54,651 bases of DNA from Bacteroidales bacterium (GTDB lineage: Bacteria; Bacteroidota; Bacteroidia; Bacteroidales; UBA932). The stretch spans positions 1 through 54,651 of the forward strand of contig JAFVWT010000002.1 in the NCBI GenBank assembly GCA_017501525.1. Direction: 5' to 3'. Positions 36,044 through 44,618 of the stretch are shown here, in pieces (position 1 is the first letter of the stretch; each line of letters begins with the position of its first letter). The translations under genes were made by a program, and so were the position numbers. Under the pieces are notes generated by a model. It did no database searches, had not been told where the DNA came from, and was given only the letters and a program-made list of their open reading frames with translations.

Positions 36044-37015
36044 ATGTCTGACAAAAATGTAGCTTTAGTGCTGGCCAGTGGTGGCTCGCGTGGACTTGCT
36101 CATATTGGGGCAATTGAGGCTCTTCAGGAGAGAGGATATAATATTACTTCAATTGCAGGGACCTCGATGGGGGCATTGGTCGGAGGGCTCTATGCCGCAG
36201 GTGGTCTAAAGGATTTTGAGCAGTGGATGACTAGCGTGGATCGTTGGAAGGTATTCACTCTTATGGATTTTACCCTGACCAACAAGGGCTTTGTAAAGGG
36301 AGACAAAATCATTGGAGAACTTAAGGAACTTGTAAGTGATCAAATGATAGAGAATCTTCAGATTCCTTTTGCGGCAGTAGCTACAGATATAAGACATCGT
36401 CAGGAGGTTGTATTTGAAGAAGGAAGCCTTTATGAAGCGATAAGGGCTTCCATTTCTATTCCATCCTTGTTTACTCCCCATATTATAGATGATATGATGC
36501 TTATAGATGGGGGTGTTTTAAATCCGCTTCCGATTTCTTGCGTCAAGAGAACGCCTGGGGATATTTTGGTGGTGGTGGATCTTAATGGTCCATATCTTCC
36601 TGAGGTTGAGGATTCTGAGGAAGAAGTCCCGCAGGAGAAGTCTATAGCGGTTCAGAAAATAGAGGAGTATTATGAGTATCTGAAAGATAAGGTTGATACC
36701 ATAAAGGGAAAGGTGGACTCGTTTGTGGATAAATATAAAAGCGATAAAATGCTTGAATCAGAGGCACTGGTGGAGGAATTTGAGGAGAAAGAAAGTTTGC
36801 ACGATATTAACCTTGTGGAGATTTTGGATCGTTCCTCAGGTGTGATGGGACAAAGAATTGTCGATTTGACTCTAAAACTTTATCCACCCGATGTTCTTGT
36901 CCGAATTGCAAAAAATGCTTATTCAACTCTGGATTTTCATAGGTATAGCGAGATTTCTGCATTGGGAAGGAGGCTTATGAATGAGGCATTGGATCGATTT
37001 GAGGGGGTAAAGTAA
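36044..37015 (+). CDS. Patatin-like phospholipase
   Basis: The 323-residue protein has the Ser-Asp dyad of patatin enzymes. Ser41 lies in GTSMGA, Asp155 in DGGVLNP, and the glycine-rich oxyanion loop SGGSRGLAHIG is near the N-terminus. There is no obvious signal peptide, so it is probably cytoplasmic or membrane-associated. It is expected to hydrolyse acyl ester bonds of lipids. Residues ~190-245 form a charged, probably coiled segment. The stop is immediately followed by the 157-bp tandem repeats. Confidence 0.88.
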   Translation: MSDKNVALVLASGGSRGLAHIGAIEALQERGYNITSIAGTSMGALVGGLYAAGGLKDFEQWMTSVDRWKVFTLMDFTLTNKGFVKGDKIIGELKELVSDQMIENLQIPFAAVATDIRHRQEVVFEEGSLYEAIRASISIPSLFTPHIIDDMMLIDGGVLNPLPISCVKRTPGDILVVVDLNGPYLPEVEDSEEEVPQEKSIAVQKIEEYYEYLKDKVDTIKGKVDSFVDKYKSDKMLESEALVEEFEEKESLHDINLVEILDRSSGVMGQRIVDLTLKLYPPDVLVRIAKNAYSTLDFHRYSEISALGRRLMNEALDRFEGVK

Positions 37016-37016
37016 A

Positions 37017-37512
37017 CAGGTTTGGCTCGGATTTGGGTATGGTTTAAGCTGGGATTGTGCTCGCACTTCGTGCTATACATTCCCATACTGCTTGCCGCAG
37101 GGGCCCTCAAACTCCCCCAAAAAGTCAGATGCTTGCGCACTTACTTTTTTCATACCCCAATCTTTCGCTCAAACAGGTTTGGCTCGGATTTGGGTATGGT
37201 TTAAGCTGGGATTGTGCTCGCACTTCGTGCTATACATTCCCATGCTGCTTGCCGCAGGGGCCCTCAAACTCCCCCAAAAAGTCAGATGCTTGCGCATTTA
37301 CTTTTTTCATACCCCAATCTTTCGCTCAAACAGGTTTGGCTCGGATTTGGGTATGGTTTAAGCTGGGATTGTGCTCGCACTTCGTGCTGTACATTCCCAT
37401 GCTGCTTGCCGCAGGGGCCCTCAAACTCCCCCAAAAAGTCAGATGCTTGCGCACTTACTTTTTTCATACCCCAATCTTTCGCTCAAACAGGTTTGGCTCG
37501 GATTTGGGTATG
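37017..37512. repeat. Tandem array of 157-bp units with palindromic junctions
   Basis: Three near-identical units occupy 37017-37173, 37174-37330 and 37331-37487, followed by a partial fourth to 37512. Only a few single-base differences were seen (for example T/C at the GCGCACTT word). Each junction forms an imperfect palindrome: CATACCCCAAT...CTCAAAC on the left, GTTTGGCTC...GGGTATG on the right, centred on AG. Inside each unit is a GCAC-TTC-GTGC hairpin. Since 157 is not a multiple of three, the frame changes between units; open frames across it are not credible genes. The array exactly fills the gap between the patatin stop and the tRNA-His terminator. Confidence 0.92.
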
Positions 37513-37544
37513 AAAAAAGCCGTCAAACTGTCGTCTGACGGCTT
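37513..37544 (-). terminator. tRNA-His terminator
   Basis: On the minus strand, AAGCCGTCA and TGACGGCTT form a 9-bp stem followed by TTTT. Confidence 0.85.
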
Positions 37545-37558
37545 CTTGTGGGAGTTTG

Positions 37559-37633
37559 GGTGGAAGATGGGATTCGAACCCACGACCCCTAGTGCCACAA
37601 ACTAGTGCTCTAACCAACTGAGCTACATCCACC
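37559..37633 (-). tRNA. tRNA-His (GTG)
   Basis: Read on the minus strand, the anticodon loop TTGTGGC gives GTG between CTAGT and ACTAG. The D arm GCTC/GAGC and T arm GTGGG/CCCAT are normal, with TTCGAAT in the T loop. The extra G at -1 and C73 that mark tRNA-His are encoded. The acceptor has one T-T mismatch at position 6-67. CCA is not encoded. Confidence 0.95.
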
Positions 37634-37740
37634 ATTTTTTTTAGTCCCTCACATAAAGTTTGGGAGTGCAAATATAAAAACTTTTCTTATTTGTGCAAAA
37701 TTTATATCTTTGAAGAAAAAAAATTTTAACCAATTGGCTT

Positions 37741-39522
37741 ATGGCAAAAGAAATCAAATTCTCCCTTTTGTATAGGGATATGTGGCAATCATCAGGTAAA
37801 TATGTTCCCAAGGTTGCTCAATTGAAACAGATTGCTCCTGTAATCATTGAAATGGGCTGTTTTGACAGAGTTGAAACTAATGGTGGTGCTTTTGAACAGG
37901 TGAACTTATTGTTTGGAGAAAATCCTAACAAAGCTGTTCGTGAGTGGACTGCTCCATTCAATAAGGTAGGCATTCAAACCCACATGCTTGAAAGAGGTCT
38001 CAACGCTCTTCGTATGAATCCGGTTCCCGAAGATGTACGTGAACTTATGTACAAGGTTAAAGCCAAACAGGGAACCAATATCGCTCGTTCTTTCTGTGGC
38101 CTTAACGACCATCGTAACCTTAAGGGTTCAGTAATAGGAGCAAAGAAGGGGGGAATGATCTCTCAGGTAGCTTTGAGTATTACATATTCGCCTGTCCATA
38201 CAGTTGAGTATTATATGGGAGTTGTCGATAAAGTAGTGGAGTATGGTTGTGATGAAATCTGTTTGAAAGATATGGCAGGTATCGGTCGTCCCGCATTTTT
38301 GGGTAGATTGACCAAAGCTATCAAGGATAAATATCCTCATATCATTGTTCAATATCATGGACACTCTGGTCCTGGTTTCTCAGTTGCTTCAATGTTGGAA
38401 GTGGCTCGTGCCGGAGCAGAATATATAGACGTTGCAATGGAGCCTCTTTCTTGGGGTAAAATTCATCCGGATGTTATCACTATTCAGGCTATGTTGAAAG
38501 ATGCAGGCTTTAAAGTGAAAGATATCAATATGGATGCATATATGGAGGCACGTCGCCTTACCCAGACATTTATAGATGACTATCTTGGTTATTTCATTGA
38601 ACCTACAAACTACCATTGTTCTTCATTGTTGGTAGGATGTGGATTGCCTGGAGGTATGATGGGTTCAATGATGGCAGACCTGAAAGGATTCCAGGGTGCT
38701 ATCAATATGTCATTGAGAAATCAGGGTAAAAAAGAGGTTTCATTGAATGAACTTGCTGTTATGTTGTTCCAGGAAGTAGAATATGTATGGCCTCGTTTGG
38801 GTTATCCTCCATTGGTGACACCTTTCAGCCAATATGTTAAGAATACAGCATTGATGAACTTGATGCATACTCTTAAAGGTGAGCCTCGTTGGAAGACCAT
38901 CGATAAGGATACAATGAATATGATTCTTGGTAAGACAGGTACTCTTCCCGGTACTCTTGCCCCTGAAATCGTAGAGATTGTAAAAGAAAAAGGTCTTGAA
39001 TTCTATACCGGTAATCCTCAGGATGCATTCCCTAACGAATTGCCTCGATTTATTGAAGAAATGAAGAAAGAGGGATGGGATAGAGGTAAGGATGACGAAG
39101 AATTGTTTGAATTTGCTATGCACGAAAGACAATATCGTGATTACAAGAGCGGAATTGCAAAAGAACGTTTTGAAAAGGAACTTGAAGCAGCTAAAGAAAA
39201 AGCAGGTGCACCTAAGGTAATTACCCGCCCTGTCGTGGAGGTTCCTGCATTCGACGCAGCAAAAGTTATGGAACTTCATCCAACTGCAATGCCTGTTCAA
39301 GCTGTTGCCAAAGGAAAACTAATCTGGCAATACAATGTATCAGATGATAGTACCGCATTAGCAATAGGAACTCCGGTCAAGGAGGGAACACCTATCTGCT
39401 ATATCCAGACATACTATGGAGTTGAGCCTGTCTTGGCACCCAAATCAGGAAAGGTTATCCAAATTGAAGCTGCTCACAATGCAGATGTCGTAGTTAATCA
39501 AGTATTGGCATTTGTTGAATAA
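37741..39522 (+). CDS. Carboxyltransferase (oxaloacetate decarboxylase alpha / pyruvate carboxylase B-like)
   Basis: The 593-residue protein is a DRE-TIM-type carboxyltransferase. RD at ~11 (YRDMWQSSG), Lys176 in LKDMAG and His206/His208 in YHGHSG correspond to the metal- and substrate-site residues of the OadA/PycB family. Residues ~520-593 resemble a biotinyl domain ('GTPVKEGTPICYIQT...VLAPKSGKVIQI'), but the AMKM motif is absent: the biotinylated Lys position is occupied by Tyr559 (TYYG). It may therefore work with a separate biotin carrier, or have changed function. No partner subunits are adjacent. It has no signal peptide. Confidence 0.8.
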   Translation: MAKEIKFSLLYRDMWQSSGKYVPKVAQLKQIAPVIIEMGCFDRVETNGGAFEQVNLLFGENPNKAVREWTAPFNKVGIQTHMLERGLNALRMNPVPEDVRELMYKVKAKQGTNIARSFCGLNDHRNLKGSVIGAKKGGMISQVALSITYSPVHTVEYYMGVVDKVVEYGCDEICLKDMAGIGRPAFLGRLTKAIKDKYPHIIVQYHGHSGPGFSVASMLEVARAGAEYIDVAMEPLSWGKIHPDVITIQAMLKDAGFKVKDINMDAYMEARRLTQTFIDDYLGYFIEPTNYHCSSLLVGCGLPGGMMGSMMADLKGFQGAINMSLRNQGKKEVSLNELAVMLFQEVEYVWPRLGYPPLVTPFSQYVKNTALMNLMHTLKGEPRWKTIDKDTMNMILGKTGTLPGTLAPEIVEIVKEKGLEFYTGNPQDAFPNELPRFIEEMKKEGWDRGKDDEELFEFAMHERQYRDYKSGIAKERFEKELEAAKEKAGAPKVITRPVVEVPAFDAAKVMELHPTAMPVQAVAKGKLIWQYNVSDDSTALAIGTPVKEGTPICYIQTYYGVEPVLAPKSGKVIQIEAAHNADVVVNQVLAFVE

Positions 39523-39822
39523 ATCGCATCACTTCAATTTGTATATAATAACATAGTGGTATAGAAGGGGTGGGCTTCATGTTGAGGGTTCACCCCTTTA
39601 ATTTAATTGAAGAGAATCTCTCCAAGAGAACTTCAATTGGATCTATGTTTTAAAACAAACTCAATCAGCAGAGTCTTTTATGGACTTTCTTTATGTCACA
39701 AAACAGAAAAACTATCATTAATTGAGTAGATACCTATTGTCATCTTTGTAGATTTGTAAATTAGGTACCATCAGAATAATAACAGGGAATTTACGTAGTT
39801 CCCCTTAACAAAACCATTAGCC
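39523..39822 (+). other. Intergenic region with terminator and promoter
   Basis: A stem AAGGGGTG with CACCCCTT at 39565-39598 is a moderate terminator for the carboxyltransferase. TAGATTTG at 39749-39756 matches TAnnTTTG and is the likely -7 box for the M23 peptidase, giving a ~60-nt leader. Nothing else was recognised. Confidence 0.5.
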
Positions 39823-40920
39823 ATGAAGCAAATAATAACCATCACATTTCTTTTACTCATTTCTCTTGTAAGTTCAGCGCAGAATGAGGGATATAATGAA
39901 TTTCGTCAGAGTCGTCATCAACAGCAGCAGGAGTTTGCTCAAGCCAGAAAAGCAGAGTATGAAAAATTCAAGCAGGAATATTATGCTGCGTTTGAGAAAT
40001 ATAAGAAGCTCTATACAGACTTCATCAACGAGGAGATAGGAATTATAGATTTGATGGCATACGATGATGATCTTCCAATAAAACCATTAGAGAAAGGTGT
40101 TCCTCAGCCAGTTATAATTACATCTGCAAAATCAGAGAAACAGCTGCTCAGATCCAATATAAAGGCACTTTCAGATTTGACCCCCGAGCAGGTGTTGGGT
40201 TCCCTGAGCGACGAAACAGACTCATTGGCACAGATGGCGCAGGCTGCTCAAGTGATGCAACAGATTGTTACCTCAATGGAGTCTGAGTTGGATCAGCCTG
40301 TAGCAATGGAAGAACAGGGCATGGCGCAACAAGCAACAAAGGTTGTTCTGGAAAGTTACGATCCTGAAGAGTATGCAAAACGTAAAGAAAGGATAGAACA
40401 GGAAAATGCTCAATTTCAGCAGCAACAACTGCAAGAAGCGGAACAGCAGGAACAAAATGCTCAGCAATCACAACAGGCTCAAGAAGAACAGAATGAGCCA
40501 ATATTCAAATATACAGAGCAGGGGATAACTACTAATGTCCCTTCCGGCAAACCTACCAACTATACAAGGATTTCATCTCCTTTTGGTACTCGTATCCATC
40601 CTATTACAAGAAGAACACAGACCCACAAGGGAATTGATATGGCTGCACCGCGAATGACTCCGGTCTATGCAACTGCTGATGGTAAAGTTACATTTGCGAA
40701 ATATAACGGAGGTTATGGTAACTTTGTAAAAATCAATCATCAGAACGGTTATAAGACTGCATACGCCCATTTGCATAAAATTGCTGTCAATAATGGGGAT
40801 GATATAAAGAAAGGTGATTTGGTAGGGTATGTTGGAACAACAGGCCGCAGTACCGGAAATCACCTTCACTATGAGGTATATTATAAGGATCAGCTTGTAG
40901 ATCCTGCTTCTACATTGTAA
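39823..40920 (+). CDS. Secreted M23 (LytM-type) metallopeptidase with coiled coil
   Basis: The 365-residue protein has a signal peptide (ending VSSAQ), a Gln/Glu-rich helical region (~25-235, including 'QQQQLQEAEQQEQNAQQSQQ'), then an M23 domain (~250-355). Zinc ligands are His and Asp in THKGIDMAAP and the HLHYEV pair; 'NGYKTAYAHLHK' supplies another His. It is a likely peptidoglycan endopeptidase, or an EnvC-like activator if catalytically altered, but the ligands look intact. Converges with galM. Confidence 0.9.
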   Translation: MKQIITITFLLLISLVSSAQNEGYNEFRQSRHQQQQEFAQARKAEYEKFKQEYYAAFEKYKKLYTDFINEEIGIIDLMAYDDDLPIKPLEKGVPQPVIITSAKSEKQLLRSNIKALSDLTPEQVLGSLSDETDSLAQMAQAAQVMQQIVTSMESELDQPVAMEEQGMAQQATKVVLESYDPEEYAKRKERIEQENAQFQQQQLQEAEQQEQNAQQSQQAQEEQNEPIFKYTEQGITTNVPSGKPTNYTRISSPFGTRIHPITRRTQTHKGIDMAAPRMTPVYATADGKVTFAKYNGGYGNFVKINHQNGYKTAYAHLHKIAVNNGDDIKKGDLVGYVGTTGRSTGNHLHYEVYYKDQLVDPASTL

Positions 40921-40956
40921 GAAAGTTTAATATAGGAGAGACCTATAAAAGACTTT
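40921..40956. terminator. Hairpin between convergent genes
   Basis: GAAAGTTTAATATAGG pairs with CCTATAAAAGACTTTC in both outer blocks, with a 5-nt loop. It lies between the convergent M23 and galM stops and may end both transcripts. There is no clear T run. Confidence 0.45.
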
Positions 40957-41944
40957 CCAGATTGATTCTGAATTCAATCCTCTCAGAATACTCTTCCCCG
41001 GCCTTGAGTGTAGTGCTGGGGAAGTTGTTTTTATTAGGTGCATCGGGGTAGCCCTGGCATTCTATTGCTACACCATCGTAATCGTTATACCTTCTGCCGG
41101 ACTTGCTTATTGGGGAGCCATTGAGCCAGTTACCTGTATAAATGACTGCCGCTATTTGAGTTGTCCATACTTCAAGAGATATGCCTGAGTCTTGATGTGA
41201 GAGGACCACCCCTTTTTTTAAATTGTGTTCAGATCCGAGTATCCAACAGTTGTCATATCCTTTACCTATTTTCAGGGCCTCAAATTCATTGAAAATCTCT
41301 TTACCAATCTCTTTTGGCAAACGGAAATCCATTGGAGTATTTGCTACGGAGTTAATCTTACCTGTGGGAATCAGATCTTCGTCAGTTGGCAACCATTCCT
41401 CTGCTAAAATTTCAAGTGAGTGATCCAAAATTGAACCACTATCCTCTCCTTTGAGGTTCCAATATGTATGATTGGTTAGATTTACTACGGTGTCTTTGGA
41501 TGATTTAGCTTTGATATCAAGGGATAGCACATTGTCATCGCTCCAATTATATTCAGCAGTGACTCTTAGTTCTCCGGGGTATCCCTGGTCGCCGTCAGGA
41601 CTTGTTAGTGAAAAGATAACCCTTTGGTTATCAGAGTAGTCTATTCCCCATTTTCTATTGGAAAATCCTTCGCTTCCACCATGGAGGTGATGTTTCCCTT
41701 TGTTTTGGTCCAGTTTGAATTCTTTGCCATCTATAAGGAAACTTGCATTGGAAATTCTACCTGCAAATCGTCCCGGAATTTTTCCGCTGCAGGGTCCATC
41801 GTAAAAATAGTCTTCTTCATTGGCATATCCTAAGACAATATCTTTCATCTCCCCATTTCTATTTGGGACCAAAATGGATACAATCCCGGCACCTATTTCA
41901 GTGAGGATTACCGTATAATTGTTTTTGTTTGTCAGGTGTATCAT
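40943..41944 (-). CDS. galM: Aldose 1-epimerase (mutarotase)
   Basis: The 333-residue enzyme interconverts alpha and beta forms of galactose or glucose. Family residues: 'GRFAGRISNASF' near 60, 'HHLHGG' near 86, 'NLTNHTYWNL' with the catalytic His near 160 and the acidic residue near the C-terminus ('EYSERIEFR'). It lies 24 bases downstream of galK on the same strand. There is no signal peptide, so it acts in the cytoplasm with galK in galactose use. Confidence 0.93.
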   Translation of the reverse strand: MIHLTNKNNYTVILTEIGAGIVSILVPNRNGEMKDIVLGYANEEDYFYDGPCSGKIPGRFAGRISNASFLIDGKEFKLDQNKGKHHLHGGSEGFSNRKWGIDYSDNQRVIFSLTSPDGDQGYPGELRVTAEYNWSDDNVLSLDIKAKSSKDTVVNLTNHTYWNLKGEDSGSILDHSLEILAEEWLPTDEDLIPTGKINSVANTPMDFRLPKEIGKEIFNEFEALKIGKGYDNCWILGSEHNLKKGVVLSHQDSGISLEVWTTQIAAVIYTGNWLNGSPISKSGRRYNDYDGVAIECQGYPDAPNKNNFPSTTLKAGEEYSERIEFRINLESLL

Positions 41945-41968
41945 ATTAAAGCGGTTGAACAGTTTGTT

Positions 41969-43117
41969 TTATAGTTTTCTGGCTCCGTTACTTATTACCA
42001 CAGGGTAAATTTTTGGCTCATGACCAAATTTCTCGGTAAATCTCACTTTCGCCACATTCAAGAAGTTCTCATAAAGTTCCTCTTTTACAAGGTTTATGGT
42101 GCATCCTCCAAAACCACCACCCATAACTCTTGAACCGGTAACACCACACTCCCGGGCAATATCATTGAGGAAATCCAACTCCTGGCAACTCACTTCATAA
42201 AGTTTGCTCATCCCTGCGTGGGTCTGGTACATCTTCTCTCCAACAGTCTCATAATCACCTGCATTTAGAGCATCGCAAACGTCCAGGACTCGTTGAACCT
42301 CTTCGATAACATATTTTGCCCGACAATAGTCTTCTTCTGTAATTTTATCTTTCACTGCTTCCAGCATATCCAAATTGGCATCCCTAAGAAATTCTACCTT
42401 CGGATAACCATTCTCGCGCATAACGTTGCATACATTTTCGCAAGATTCCCTTCGTCTGTTGTATGCAGATGAAGCCAATTCGTGTTTTACTACACTGTCT
42501 AAGAGAACTACCTTATAGCCTTTAGGATCAAAAGGGAAATATTCAAATTCCATCGAACGGCAGTCAAGCCTCATTAAGTGTCCCTCTTTTCCAAAGATTG
42601 AGGCGAATTGGTCCATGATGCCACATTTCACTCCGCAGTAATTGTGTTCAGTAGCTTGTCCGATTTTAGCTAACTCAAATTTATCTATGTTCAATTCGAA
42701 AATGTCGTTCAACGCAAACGCATAGGTGCTTTCAAGGGCGGCTGAAGAGGACATCCCTGCTCCAAGTGGAACATCACCTGCAAATGCTGTGTCAAATCCT
42801 TTAAGAACATTTCCAGAGCGCTTGATGATTTCTCTGCAAACTCCAAAAATGTACCTTGCCCAGGATTGAGCAGGAGCATCTTCTTCATTGAATCCAAACT
42901 CTGTGTAATCGTCCAGATCGACAGAGTAGGCCCTCACTTTATCTGTCCCATTCAGAGAGATCATTGCTATCATACCTTTGTCGATTGCTCCTGGGAATAC
43001 AAAGCCTCCATTGTAATCGGTATGCTCCCCTATGAGATTTATTCTCCCTGCAGAGGCATACATTTGCCCCTCTTTCTGAAAGTGCTCTACAAAATGTTTC
43101 TTGATTTCTTGTTGCAT
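41969..43117 (-). CDS. galK: Galactokinase
   Basis: The 382-residue kinase of the GHMP family phosphorylates galactose at C1 (Leloir pathway). Motifs: 'GRINLIGEHTDYNGG' near 24, the ATP-binding PLGAGMSSSAALE near 120 and 'GSRVMGGGFGGCTI' near 330. galM follows 24 bases downstream. galT and galE are not in the window. Confidence 0.96.
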   Translation of the reverse strand: MQQEIKKHFVEHFQKEGQMYASAGRINLIGEHTDYNGGFVFPGAIDKGMIAMISLNGTDKVRAYSVDLDDYTEFGFNEEDAPAQSWARYIFGVCREIIKRSGNVLKGFDTAFAGDVPLGAGMSSSAALESTYAFALNDIFELNIDKFELAKIGQATEHNYCGVKCGIMDQFASIFGKEGHLMRLDCRSMEFEYFPFDPKGYKVVLLDSVVKHELASSAYNRRRESCENVCNVMRENGYPKVEFLRDANLDMLEAVKDKITEEDYCRAKYVIEEVQRVLDVCDALNAGDYETVGEKMYQTHAGMSKLYEVSCQELDFLNDIARECGVTGSRVMGGGFGGCTINLVKEELYENFLNVAKVRFTEKFGHEPKIYPVVISNGARKL

Positions 43118-43188
43118 AGTATTTTATCTTAATCGTTTATTGTCAGGTGTTTATGGGGCAAAATATATTGTGCGATTCCCAATTTGTA

Positions 43189-44004
43189 TTAATTGCAAAA
43201 TATGCCGATAGGGTTACACCAAACTTTCTCCTCACTGTTTTTATCCAAAGAGATAATAGTTTTGTGAATGTCGGAGAGTATTTCGGCCGCCATTACTCCG
43301 GTTCGGCCGCCATTACTCCTGTCAATAGCGGGTGTAATGTAAATTATACTTGTAAATATATAGGAATCTCCATCAGGTAGGGTAAAGTGTTGCTCTATCT
43401 CAATATCTCCCCCCTTTAGTGATACCCCATCGTCGCTTCTTGCAACACACATAATCTCTCCGTCACTATTGCAAACTTCCGTTATCATTCTGAATTTTTT
43501 ACCATTTGTGCCGGTGATTATGCTTCTCCCCTCCACTATAACGGAGTCGGATGATTCTGTTTGTCCTATTATAGAGAATCTGTTTCCAAAGATAGGGATA
43601 GATACGGAACTTGTTGTCAAGATCATCAGGCATTTATTTTTCAGATGTTTGACCCTTTTAGTTCCTTTGATTCTTAGTTTGTTCGGCAGATTGTCTCCTT
43701 TTACCAAACCGGTAATATCCGCTATGAGCAGGGAATCATTCACCCTTTCAAATCGCACCCTTTTATCATTTATTCTCAAGAAGTTACGATGCAAAGATTT
43801 TTTACTTTCCAATATAATTGAAGCTCTCTTGCCGCCCGGTATTTTGTAGTCATCCAAATTACAGACAAATGAGAATGTGGTGTCGTTGTTAAAAGTGTAT
43901 TGAGTCAATTTCCGATAATTTTCCCCGGCAGGATTTGCTAAAGCTTTAATACTTAGCAATGGGAGTAAAACGATAGCTAAAAGGGGATATTTGAATTTTT
44001 TCAT
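43189..44004 (-). CDS. Exported protein of unknown function
   Basis: About 271 residues from the ATG at 44004, with a signal peptide (MKKFKYPLLAIVLLPLLS). An upstream TTG at 44028 sits inside a minus-strand TAACTTTG promoter box and is rejected. The protein is predicted to be mostly beta ('RASIILESKK', 'VRFERVNDSLLIADITG'). I recognise no domain. A 20-bp tandem duplication near its 3' end shifts the frame and sets the last ~30 residues. Confidence 0.7.
   Translation of the reverse strand: MKKFKYPLLAIVLLPLLSIKALANPAGENYRKLTQYTFNNDTTFSFVCNLDDYKIPGGKRASIILESKKSLHRNFLRINDKRVRFERVNDSLLIADITGLVKGDNLPNKLRIKGTKRVKHLKNKCLMILTTSSVSIPIFGNRFSIIGQTESSDSVIVEGRSIITGTNGKKFRMITEVCNSDGEIMCVARSDDGVSLKGGDIEIEQHFTLPDGDSYIFTSIIYITPAIDRSNGGRTGVMAAEILSDIHKTIISLDKNSEEKVWCNPIGIFCN
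43282..43320. repeat. 20-bp tandem duplication inside a coding region
   Basis: TTCGGCCGCCATTACTCCGG (43282-43301) is followed at once by a second, 18-of-19 match (43302-43320). As 20 is not divisible by three, the two copies are read in different frames (VMAAE in one, SNGGR in the other). Confidence 0.85.
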
Positions 44005-44069
44005 GCGCTTTCCAGTATAGAATACCAAAGTTACGAAAAATATTTATATAACCCGATTTTAGGGGTAGT

Positions 44070-44618
44070 TTAATATAGCAGATATCCTATGAGCCCGGCT
44101 CCGATTATTATTTGGATAGGACCAATTTTGAAGAACATTGAGCAGATAAATGCTCCGATAAACAGTATCCAGCTATATATGTCAATAAAGTTATAAGGGG
44201 TTATAAGGATGATTGCGGCAGATGCGATAAGTCCTATTGTGACAGGACGCAGGATATACAGAACCGATGAAAAATATTTGTTGTTTCTGAATTTTTCAAA
44301 CAGAATACATATCCACATTACTATAAGGAATGAAGGGAGAACAACTGCTAAAGTAGCTGTTGCAGAGCCTAATAGACAGAAGAATTGACTATACCCAAGT
44401 TCTTGTGTAACAGTATATCCGATGTATGTGGCACTATTTATACCGATAGGGCCGGGGGACATTTGTGATATGGCCACAATATCTGTAAATTGCTCGGATG
44501 TTATCCATTGTTGGGAGTTTACAACCTGATTTTCAATTAATGACAACATTGCATATCCTCCACCAATAGTGAAAGCCCCAATCAAAAAGAATATGGAGAA
44601 TAGTTCAAGAAAGATCAT
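44070..44618 (-). CDS. Chromate transporter subunit (short ChrA-type), second gene
   Basis: This 182-residue integral membrane protein has about five or six helices and the ChrA family start 'IGAFTIGGGYAML', with 'ISQMSPGPIGINSATYIGY'. Short ChrA proteins usually occur as pairs that together match the fused, full-length transporter. It overlaps the other half gene by 4 bases. The real substrate in gut anaerobes is not established. Confidence 0.88.
   Translation of the reverse strand: MIFLELFSIFFLIGAFTIGGGYAMLSLIENQVVNSQQWITSEQFTDIVAISQMSPGPIGINSATYIGYTVTQELGYSQFFCLLGSATATLAVVLPSFLIVMWICILFEKFRNNKYFSSVLYILRPVTIGLIASAAIILITPYNFIDIYSWILFIGAFICSMFFKIGPIQIIIGAGLIGYLLY

Noticed and set aside
37017-37512. 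The 157-bp repeats as a CRISPR array
   Set aside because: Units are far too long and contiguous, with no unique spacers, and no cas genes are present.
37057-37605. Open frames of 60-182 codons across the 157-bp repeats
   Set aside because: They run through tandem repeats in shifting frames and into the tRNA-His terminator. The predicted peptides have no recognisable domain.
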